From: JAJACP01 sp964350245
GTDB lineage: Bacteria; Chlamydiota; Chlamydiia; Chlamydiales; JAAKFR01
Length of the DNA: 64,000 nucleotides
Reading direction: 5' to 3'
NCBI GenBank assembly: GCA_964350245.1
Contig: CAYGJC010000007.1
Coordinates: 28,857 to 92,856 of the forward strand
Shown here: one piece after another, positions 57,995 through 64,000 of the stretch
Layout: the number at the start of each line of letters is the position of its first letter
How positions within the stretch are numbered: position 1 is the stretch's first letter
The notes under the pieces: model-generated
What the model was told of the DNA's origin: nothing
What the model saw: only the letters and a program-made list of their open reading frames with translations
Databases searched by the model: none
Translations under genes and position numbers: made by a program

Positions 57995-59866
57995 CTAACT
58001 AAGCAATATTTTGATGGAAAGGGCGCTATTATCTATGTCAATCGGCCGCCCAATATACTGCTGAAACCAAATCTCTAAAACCAAAAGCGACCACAATTGC
58101 CTAAACATCAACTTGTTTAAATGTGGATAGCCAAGTTGCTGTTTGATCCAGCGAGCTGAAATAATCCCCTCGTCCACCAGCCGACCTTTCAATAACAAAC
58201 CAAAGACCTCACGGAAATGAGGATGCTCTCGCCAAACATCAATAAATGCATCGGATTCTGCCGGAAAAGGAGGGCACGCATGACATAACCGCTCCATTAA
58301 TCGATGCAAAAGGGAGCCGGGTAATTGTATGTCAAATTTTAAATCTTCCGGAATCTTAGCCAAAAACTCAACCAAACGAGAATCTAAATAGGGACAGATC
58401 AATTGTATATTGTGGGGTGTTAAAAGTTTCTCGTACTGAAAGAGCAAACTATCAGGTAGCAGGGTTTTTGCTGCATAGTAAAGAGAGGGATTTAAAGCCC
58501 CGGGGAGTGCGTTTAGCCGATGGAAGCGTTGCGTGAAAACCTCAGGATCAAAGGCTGAAAAGAGAAGGGGAGAGACTTTTTTGCGGCTTCGGCCTCTAAA
58601 TAGGGCTGATTGCATGAGATGAGCCACTTGAGTGCGGTTAATGTCAATGTTCCGCAAGATCCGATAGAGATACGATGAACCGAATTTTTTTAAAAGAGGA
58701 AGCAAGAACATGTCCCGCACCTTGGAGGGGAGGTGGGCCAAAAAATAAGCAAGGGGTACTCTTTGTTCTTCATTTCTATTGGAATACGCATTTCCACCAA
58801 ACATCTCTTCCCATCCCAAATCGGTAAATAAGGAGTGGCAGTGGCCTGAAGCGAGCGCACCCAATTGCCAGGTCTGTGCGACTAGGGGATCGGCAATGGG
58901 CTCATCGAGATGCCAGACGATCTTTGGCAGGTCTTGAAGGACCTCCTCGGGTTGAATGATTTTGGTTGTATGTGCAAGAGAAAGCGTTTGGGCAATAGTA
59001 GAGGCGTTTTGCGGATCCTTATACGAGCAAGAGTAGGTTTGGATGCGGCTTCGAGGAGCTAGGTGGCTTAAAAACCAGGCCATAGCAGAAGATCCTAGAT
59101 CACCCTCCATGGAAGCTCCAATGGTCCCTTCTTCGGGAATAGAGACTTTGATGGCCTTTTCAATCCGCTCACCCAGCTGCTCATCAATCGCTTCTTTTGA
59201 GAGGGAGGCTTGAGTTTGGAGATGATCACTATACGACCAGTACTGGTCTATTGTAGATTGCCGATGGAGGTTCACTTTGAGGTAGTGGCCAGGCAGAAGC
59301 TTATTCACGCCTTGGATTGCAGAAAGATCTTGGGGAATAAAGCCAAAGTAGAGGTAGGAAGCCAGAGCTGCAGGGGAGGGGGTTTGGGGAACCGCTCCTG
59401 TTGCGAGTAGCCCCTTAATATCTGTGGAAAAAAGCCAGTATTCACCCTGCACGGTCCAGTAGAGGGGTTTTTGTCCAAACCGGTCGCGCGCGATCAGGAG
59501 CATTTCTTTCTCTTCGTCAAAAACAGCAAGGGCGAAGGGACCGTTTAAGCGATGGATAAAATCCTCTTTCCATGCATCATAGGCGTGAACAATCAGCTCG
59601 CTTGTGCTGGCTTCGGATAAATTGATTCCAAGTTTCTCTTTCAACTCTGAAAGAAGTTCTTTTTTGTTGTAGATCTCACTATCAATTAGAGCCCAGATGT
59701 TTTTTGCTGGGTTTGTCGCAATTTTTGTTTCCCAGGCACCCAATTCTAAGTTTTTATGGTGAAAATACTCCCCAGGGGAGTCGGCAGGAAAAGCGGCGCG
59801 CATCTCTTGGATCATCTCCGTGATTTGGAAGGCGCTTGGATAAATAATACCGGCTATACGAGACAT
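57995..59866 (-). CDS. Asparagine-synthetase (AsnB) homologue lacking both active sites
   Basis: 623 residues, AsnB-like throughout: class II glutamine amidotransferase N-terminal half (LNGPFALAVFDEEKEMLLIA, RDRFGQKPLYW) and PP-loop synthetase C-terminal half (ILQDLPKIVWHLDEPIADP, WEEMFGGNA, CPYLDSRLVEFLAKIP). However, it starts MSRIAGI instead of MCGIAGI, so the glutaminase Cys is gone, and the SGGxDS P-loop is replaced by a degenerate SMEGDLGSSAMAW with the key Asp missing. No normal asparagine synthesis is expected; a pseudoenzyme, regulatory role or altered substrate is inferred. In-frame, intact length, so not simply decayed. Confidence 0.8.
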   Translation of the reverse strand: MSRIAGIIYPSAFQITEMIQEMRAAFPADSPGEYFHHKNLELGAWETKIATNPAKNIWALIDSEIYNKKELLSELKEKLGINLSEASTSELIVHAYDAWKEDFIHRLNGPFALAVFDEEKEMLLIARDRFGQKPLYWTVQGEYWLFSTDIKGLLATGAVPQTPSPAALASYLYFGFIPQDLSAIQGVNKLLPGHYLKVNLHRQSTIDQYWSYSDHLQTQASLSKEAIDEQLGERIEKAIKVSIPEEGTIGASMEGDLGSSAMAWFLSHLAPRSRIQTYSCSYKDPQNASTIAQTLSLAHTTKIIQPEEVLQDLPKIVWHLDEPIADPLVAQTWQLGALASGHCHSLFTDLGWEEMFGGNAYSNRNEEQRVPLAYFLAHLPSKVRDMFLLPLLKKFGSSYLYRILRNIDINRTQVAHLMQSALFRGRSRKKVSPLLFSAFDPEVFTQRFHRLNALPGALNPSLYYAAKTLLPDSLLFQYEKLLTPHNIQLICPYLDSRLVEFLAKIPEDLKFDIQLPGSLLHRLMERLCHACPPFPAESDAFIDVWREHPHFREVFGLLLKGRLVDEGIISARWIKQQLGYPHLNKLMFRQLWSLLVLEIWFQQYIGRPIDIDNSALSIKILLS

Positions 59867-59872
59867 GGTAGC

Positions 59873-59901
59873 TTGATATGAATAGATTCCCGTCTTATAA
59901 T
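59873..59901 (+). promoter_or_regulatory. Promoter of the 59939 lipoprotein gene
   Basis: TTGATA (59873-59878), 17-base spacer, TATAAT (59896-59901). The first in-frame ATG at 59900 overlaps the -10 box, so the start codon must be downstream, at 59939. Confidence 0.8.
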
Positions 59902-59938
59902 GCCGATTCTAATTAACAACAACCGGAGAAAGACAAGG

Positions 59939-60601
59939 ATGGGACGGGTTTTTATGTATTTTGGCCTTCTTGCAGCCCTAACTGCAAGCTGTGCCCCATG
60001 TTGTAGAGATACGACTTTGTATCAAAGCTCAGGAAAGCAGAAGGCGATTGTTGCCGTTCTTCCTGTAATCGACCACTCTGGATGTGGAGATGTTTCGTGG
60101 AATCTATCCAGGGAGTTTACCGATGAGATCCGCAACCGGGTCTATGATTCAACGAAGGTTTATTTGCTACGCGATCATGGGAGCCAGGCGTTGGCAGAGA
60201 AGCTCAATACTCCCAATCCGGCTCACATCTCAGAAGTGGAGATTCAAAATTTGGGTGCTGCCGAATTTGTCGTTGTCGCCGAGTTGATTGACCAAAAAGA
60301 GATTCCTTACACGGCGAAAAAAACGCCCGAAAAATATCCTTTTAAGGGTGAGGCGAGTTCTGTACTCTCGGTTGATATGCGCGTTCGCGTCATTGATATT
60401 CGCCACGGCCGGCCAAAAGTCGTGCTTCAAGAAGTTGTAAATCAAGAACATATTATTGTACCTTCTTATATGAGTAGTGACTATACAAAAACACCTTGGG
60501 GAACAGAGGCCTTTACACGCACACCCATGGGTCTGACGCACAACAAAATCGTCAGAGAGGTGGTCTCTCGGGTCGAGAACTATATTGATGCGACTCGCTA
60601 G
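59939..60601 (+). CDS. Outer-membrane-type lipoprotein
   Basis: 220 residues from ATG 59939, selected because the promoter covers ATG 59900; GGAG lies 12 bases upstream. Signal MGRVFMYFGLLAALTASC with lipobox LTAS-C and a second Cys pair (APCC). After it an alpha/beta domain starting AIVAVLPVIDHSGCG, reminiscent of the TolB/CsgG-like nucleotide-binding-like fold (AVLPF.n), then FVVVAELIDQ and VDMRVRVIDIRHGRPKVVLQ. Such lipoproteins may stabilise envelope assembly; precise family not recognised. Transcribed with the CPBP protease gene two bases further on. Confidence 0.75.
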   Translation: MGRVFMYFGLLAALTASCAPCCRDTTLYQSSGKQKAIVAVLPVIDHSGCGDVSWNLSREFTDEIRNRVYDSTKVYLLRDHGSQALAEKLNTPNPAHISEVEIQNLGAAEFVVVAELIDQKEIPYTAKKTPEKYPFKGEASSVLSVDMRVRVIDIRHGRPKVVLQEVVNQEHIIVPSYMSSDYTKTPWGTEAFTRTPMGLTHNKIVREVVSRVENYIDATR

Positions 60602-60603
60602 TC

Positions 60604-61461
60604 ATGGAGATCGTTAACGCTGGACAAGCGGTAGTGAGCCTTTTCTTTGCGCTGCTGCTTGTCCTACTTGTTTTTTTTGTTGCGCGTCGCTACGGATACT
60701 TTAAGCTCTCTGCTTCTTCGGACTTCTGTTCTATCACCCTTTTGCAGACAGCGGGTATTTTTCTTACTTACCTTTTTCTTGCTTTTCTAGTTCTGCCATT
60801 TGCGACCCTAGTTATCTTGCGTCTTTCCAACCAGCTTGTTCCCTCATCTCACTGGATTGGATGGGCGCAAGTGAGCTCCCTTTTCTTTGTATTTCTGTGC
60901 CTGCTGACGTACTTTTTTTTGATGCCACAACCGGTCCGTTCTTCTATTTTTTGGGATGGTCAGAAAGCGAGCCTAAAAAAAGCCGGCAAAGCGCTTCTGA
61001 TGGGATTGGTGAGTTTAGCAGTCAGTTATCCTTTTGTCTTTCTAACAGGAATTTTAATGAGCTTAGTCTCCCTAGGAATATGGGGGGAGGCGAAGGTTGA
61101 GCAGGTGGCAGTCAAGCAGCTGAAGATGACGATGGGTTACCCGGCCCTTTTTAGTCTAATGGTGGTTGTGATTGTGGTTTTAGTCCCTTTTATGGAGGAG
61201 CTCCTTTTTCGGGGTTTTTTACATAATCTGTTGAAACGGTATCTAGGGCGTTTTTGGGGGGTCTGTGTCACCGCCTTTATTTTCGCGCTTGTTCACTTTG
61301 CCCCGAGTCAAGGTAACGGCAATCTTCAGTTGATTGCCTCTCTTTTTACGCTCTCGCTTTTCTTAGGTTTTATTTATGAAAGAGAGCGCTCTCTTTGGGC
61401 ACCGATTGCCCTTCACGCCTCTTTTAACGGCTTCAGCGTTTTGTTGATCATTTTATCATAA
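60604..61461 (+). CDS. CPBP-family intramembrane glutamic protease
   Basis: 285 residues, about seven to eight transmembrane helices. Catalytic motif PFMEELLFRGFL (EExxxR, Glu pair about residue 198) and the second motif FIFALVHFAPS (FxxxH) with LFLGFIYERERSLWAPIALH as the third (ExxxxxxxxxxH). Family includes CAAX-processing Rce1-like and bacteriocin-immunity enzymes; substrate here unknown. Directly follows the lipoprotein gene, so envelope-protein maturation is plausible. Terminator at 61466-61491. Confidence 0.85.
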   Translation: MEIVNAGQAVVSLFFALLLVLLVFFVARRYGYFKLSASSDFCSITLLQTAGIFLTYLFLAFLVLPFATLVILRLSNQLVPSSHWIGWAQVSSLFFVFLCLLTYFFLMPQPVRSSIFWDGQKASLKKAGKALLMGLVSLAVSYPFVFLTGILMSLVSLGIWGEAKVEQVAVKQLKMTMGYPALFSLMVVVIVVLVPFMEELLFRGFLHNLLKRYLGRFWGVCVTAFIFALVHFAPSQGNGNLQLIASLFTLSLFLGFIYERERSLWAPIALHASFNGFSVLLIILS

Positions 61462-61465
61462 AAAA

Positions 61466-61491
61466 AGGCGTATAACCGAAGTCATACGCCT
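61466..61491. terminator. Terminator between the CPBP and MOMP genes
   Basis: AGGCGTAT (61466-61473) pairs with ATACGCCT (61484-61491) over a ten-base loop; A-run on the left and T-run a few bases to the right, so useful to both strands. Confidence 0.75.
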
Positions 61492-61516
61492 CAACGTTTT
61501 TTGCTAAATAAGCGGC

Positions 61517-62359
61517 TTAGAAGCGCACTTGTCCATTTACATAAAGAGCTTTTTCATCAGGGAAGCGAAACTCTGCAGTCAGAGCCATTCTCTCGCAATC
61601 GACAAAGGAAACCCCAAGTACAAAACCTCCATTAAACCGGTTTTCTAGGTCAAATAGCTGTGAGAAGTCTTGGATATTAAGAACGGCTTTGCCTAATTCT
61701 AAAGAGGCTCCTGAAAGCTTTGCCCCTAAATAGGGTACAAAGTTCCAAATGCGGTGGGAAACACCCACTCCAACCTGCCACTCCTGATACTTAGCTTTGA
61801 TCGTATGATTTGGGTAAAAAGAAAGGGTGTCACCCAATGTGATCCGCTTGACATCAGGCTTGGTATAAAAATATTGCCCTTCAAGCCCAAAAGAAGTACA
61901 TCCACACTGGAATAAAGTAGCCCGGGCTCCGATGCTCCAAGAAAAATCAGTTTCGGTTTCAATTTCGAAGGGTCCATTAACGGCAGTACCAATAAATGTT
62001 TGTGCATTGGTACTAAGAGACAGATTCGTGCCACCAAAAGTCGCAAATAGGTCGTAGCGATCGCCAAAATTCAATGCTACATAAGCTGCGTTAGTGAAGA
62101 TCTCGGTTTCTTCGATGTCATCGCCATTGTTTGAGGAGTCAACCTCAAGATGGCGGTTGAAGACAAAATCTCCATAGTATCCTAAGCGGATGCTAAATGC
62201 ATCACACCAGTTGATGTCCTGTTGACAACAGTCATAATAAGGTCCCTCAATAAAAAGCCCGTCACAAAGTAAGCTTGCTTCAGATGGGTTACCAAGGGGA
62301 AGTGCATAGGCCGCTCCACACGAAAGAATCGTGAGAGCTGTCGCGACTAGCTTTTTCAT
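61517..62359 (-). CDS. Chlamydial MOMP-like outer membrane protein 1
   Basis: 280 residues. Signal peptide (KKLVATALTILSCGAAYA), mature LPLGNPSEASLLCDGLFIEG, then NWCDAFSIRLGYYGDFVFNR, direct equivalents of the MOMP (OmpA) N-terminus of Chlamydia. Barrel strands end QVRF with C-terminal Phe. Cysteines about eight, suited to the disulphide-linked chlamydial outer membrane complex. Shorter (280 vs ~390) than Chlamydia MOMP because the surface loops are reduced. Probable porin. First of at least three tandem copies. Confidence 0.93.
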   Translation of the reverse strand: MKKLVATALTILSCGAAYALPLGNPSEASLLCDGLFIEGPYYDCCQQDINWCDAFSIRLGYYGDFVFNRHLEVDSSNNGDDIEETEIFTNAAYVALNFGDRYDLFATFGGTNLSLSTNAQTFIGTAVNGPFEIETETDFSWSIGARATLFQCGCTSFGLEGQYFYTKPDVKRITLGDTLSFYPNHTIKAKYQEWQVGVGVSHRIWNFVPYLGAKLSGASLELGKAVLNIQDFSQLFDLENRFNGGFVLGVSFVDCERMALTAEFRFPDEKALYVNGQVRF

Positions 62360-62455
62360 AATGAATACCTCAAAAGCGTTTGGTTTTGAAAATTAGAAAT
62401 TACCTAAACTTTTAGCTGAACTGTGAAAGGAAAGCAAGCAAAAACGAAAAGAAGA

Positions 62456-63307
62456 TTACAGACGTATCTGTGCATTCACGTAGAGCGCTTTTTCATCTCC
62501 AAAGCGTCCCTCGACGGTGCAACTCGCTGTCTTGCATTTCACAAAAGTGACGCCAACTGCAAATCCCCAGTCCTTTTTGCATTCGAGATCAAACAGTTTT
62601 GCATTTACAGGAACTGCCGGGGTTCCAAAGTTCACAATGGCATCATCCATTTTAAGTTCGCAATGACTCCACTTCACTCCGACATAGGGATAAAACTGAT
62701 TGATACGGTGTGAAAGCGCGACTCCCAGTTGCCACTCTTGGTAGGTTGTCTGTAGATGATGGTGAGGGTAAATGGAAGTCATGCCATTCAAGGTTAGCCT
62801 GTCGACATTTGGACTTGTGCGTACATACTGCATCTCACCTCCCAATTGGGTACATCCACACTCCCAAATCGTTCCGCGGACTCCCACACCCCATGAGAAG
62901 TCGGTTTCGGTGACAAGTGCCAGGCGCCCAGTTCCTCCTAAGTCAAAGGTTTTGTTGTTAGTGTTAATGCGTAAGTTTGTGGCTCCAAAAGTCGTAAAAA
63001 GGTCCATACGATCCCAGAAATTCAACGCAAGAAATCCAGCATTTGTAAAGATCTCTGCCTGCTCGATATCTTTGTCGTGATGTACTTCAGCAACGGCCAA
63101 GTGCCTGTTGAAGACATAGTCTCCATAAAAACCTATGCGCACGCTGTAAGCATTGCACCAATTGTGATCGGTGCCAAATGGATCGGCACAGTGCCCTTCC
63201 CAAATCAGACCGTTGGTGAGGAGCGTAGCAGCTGATGGATTCCCGATGGGCAGAGCATGGAGGGTTGCGCTTGTAAGCAGAGCGAGTGCAAGGGGGAATT
63301 TTTTCAT
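62456..63307 (-). CDS. Chlamydial MOMP-like outer membrane protein 2
   Basis: 283 residues. Signal peptide (FPLALALLTSATLHA), LPIGNPSAATLLTNGLIWEG, NWCNAYSVRIGFYGDYVFNR, then loops differing from the neighbours, and DEKALYVNAQIRL end. AGAGGTC precedes ATG 63307. The copies share SWxxGxRxTxxxCGCTxxGxExQ and EWQxGVxxSHRI but differ in exposed loops, as expected of surface antigens. About 40% identical to neighbours by eye; not measured. Confidence 0.93.
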   Translation of the reverse strand: MKKFPLALALLTSATLHALPIGNPSAATLLTNGLIWEGHCADPFGTDHNWCNAYSVRIGFYGDYVFNRHLAVAEVHHDKDIEQAEIFTNAGFLALNFWDRMDLFTTFGATNLRINTNNKTFDLGGTGRLALVTETDFSWGVGVRGTIWECGCTQLGGEMQYVRTSPNVDRLTLNGMTSIYPHHHLQTTYQEWQLGVALSHRINQFYPYVGVKWSHCELKMDDAIVNFGTPAVPVNAKLFDLECKKDWGFAVGVTFVKCKTASCTVEGRFGDEKALYVNAQIRL

Positions 63308-63378
63308 GAATGACCTCTGTAACTTGAACCGCTACGTTTGTACCTGCTTCAAATAGAAAGAATCAATACAAAAAAAAA

Positions 63379-63404
63379 CGGGACGCCGTTTTAGTAGCGT
63401 CCCG
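63379..63404 (-). terminator. Terminator of MOMP-like gene 3
   Basis: CGGGACGC (63379-63386) pairs with GCGTCCCG (63397-63404); ten-base loop and, on the minus strand, a T-run (plus-strand A-run 63369-63378). Confidence 0.85.
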
Positions 63405-63429
63405 CGTAAGAAATCAAATACAGACTGAT

Positions 63430-64000
63430 TTAAAGACGGATTTGGCCATTTACGTAAACGGCTTTCTCATCTCCAAAACGTCCTTCTACTGTTATGCTCG
63501 CTTTTTCACAATCGACTAAAGAGACACCGACTGCGTAGCCCCAGTGTCGCTTAGATTCAAGTTTTGGAAATTGTTGTCCTTGAAAAGAGACGTGAGATAA
63601 GTCGAGTTTTGCATTGCTATACTTAACTGCCAAATAAGGAACCAACATATTGATTCGGTGCGAAATACCGATACCAATTTGCCACTCCTGGTACTTAGTC
63701 TCTACGCCATTCGGGTAGCTACTGGTTGAGGAACCAATGGTTAGCCGACTTAAGTCAGGCTTTGTGTGGAAGTATTGAGCTTCAGCACCAAGAGCTGTGC
63801 AGCCACACTCCCAAATGGTGCCGCGCGCGCCAATACTCCAAGAAAAGTTGGTGTCTGTTTCAAGCTCAAGCCGATTGCCATTGGTAAGTCGGAAGGCGCT
63901 GGCATTCGTATCGATACACAGGTCGGTACCACCAAGCGTTGTGAAAACGTCAAAGCGATCCCAAAAATTGACGGCAATATAACCGGCATTCGTGTAGATC
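63430..64000 (-). CDS. Chlamydial MOMP-like outer membrane protein 3 (5' end outside window)
   Basis: The frame is open from the window edge to the stop at 63430, about 190 residues of the C-terminal part. Reading the minus strand: IYTNAGYIAVNFWDRFDVFT, then SWSIGARGTIWECGCTALGA, EAQYFHTKPDLSRLTIG, KYQEWQIGIGISHRINMLVP and GDEKAVYVNGQIRL. A start at ATG 63648 would be an internal Met, not the true start. Same family as the two preceding genes; the real start and signal peptide are beyond 64000. Confidence 0.9.
   Translation of the reverse strand, partial: IYTNAGYIAVNFWDRFDVFTTLGGTDLCIDTNASAFRLTNGNRLELETDTNFSWSIGARGTIWECGCTALGAEAQYFHTKPDLSRLTIGSSTSSYPNGVETKYQEWQIGIGISHRINMLVPYLAVKYSNAKLDLSHVSFQGQQFPKLESKRHWGYAVGVSLVDCEKASITVEGRFGDEKAVYVNGQIRL

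Noticed and set aside
63430..63648. A 72-residue gene starting at ATG 63648
   Set aside because: The frame stays open to the window edge and is continuous with a MOMP-like protein, so this Met is internal.
1..64000. CRISPR arrays, complete insertion sequences, rRNA genes
   Set aside because: I saw no spaced direct repeats of CRISPR type, no transposase or terminal inverted repeats, and no rRNA motifs.

Overview
The window is a chlamydial chromosome segment from outside the family Chlamydiaceae, i.e. an environmental or amoeba-associated 'Chlamydia-like' organism. The clearest marker is a tandem set of major-outer-membrane-protein (MOMP) relatives at 61.5-64.0 kb, whose N-termini carry the chlamydial LP-GNPxExSLL and WCDAxSxRxGYYGDxVFxR signatures. 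Supporting signs are futalosine-type menaquinone genes next to a DnaQ-type exonuclease, the order HU - hypothetical - accA - msbA (which, from memory, resembles the C. trachomatis CT267-CT261 neighbourhood), Inc-like proteins with paired N-terminal hydrophobic hairpins, and a Legionella-MOMP-like porin. I cannot fix the genus; expanded MOMP genes, catalase and a sugar-phosphorylase/phosphoketolase route point to a Parachlamydiales-type lineage.

Layout. 0-6.7 kb: exported Ntn amidase, catalase, and three surface proteins (Legionella-type porin, YVTN beta-propeller, double beta-barrel). 6.7-14.6 kb: a four-gene minus-strand operon of plasma-membrane H+-ATPase, phosphoketolase, GH65 disaccharide phosphorylase (apparent frameshift near its start) and beta-phosphoglucomutase. 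14.7-18.6 kb: a second Ntn amidase, unknown proteins, and a tRNA-Asn flanked by a 129-bp tandem array of rearranged tRNA pieces that cuts off a YhcG-type nuclease gene. 19-27 kb: groESL with a CIRCE operator, pepF, HPr, DUF151, rpiA, Nif3, tyrS. 27-32.5 kb: HU, L,D-transpeptidase, accA, msbA. 32.4-38.1 kb: four tandem paralogues of an undescribed membrane protein family with repeated soluble modules.

38-43.7 kb is one long minus-strand gene string: fliO-fliP-fliQ-fliR (flagellar-type export gate), a 51-residue lipoprotein, csrA, dnaQ-like, mqnD, mqnB and a quinone-oxidoreductase-like gene. 43.6-48.4 kb holds HAD phosphatase, folB with an SDR (folate), fabI, a pseudouridine synthase and a heptosyltransferase. 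48.2-57.6 kb: Inc-like protein, BioD-like/DRTGG ATPase, mutY, GT4 glycosyltransferase, Nudix, a ~1,120-residue helical protein (effector candidate), mazG and a methyltransferase. 57.6-64 kb: SRP RNA, an asparagine-synthetase homologue that has lost both catalytic motifs, a lipoprotein, a CPBP protease and the MOMP array.

The metabolic genes form a coherent picture: a disaccharide is split by phosphorolysis (GH65), glucose-1-P becomes glucose-6-P (PgmB), pentose/fructose phosphates are cleaved to acetyl-phosphate (Xfp, with RpiA in the pentose pathway), a proton pump sits in the same operon, and menaquinone is made by the futalosine route. Three 100-N gaps (17479-17578, 36019-36118, 57791-57890) interrupt the sequence; two of them are flanked by identical 55-base ends and look like scaffolding artefacts. 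The most distinctive items are the flagellar-type gate genes, the tandem Inc-like family and the sugar/proton-pump operon.
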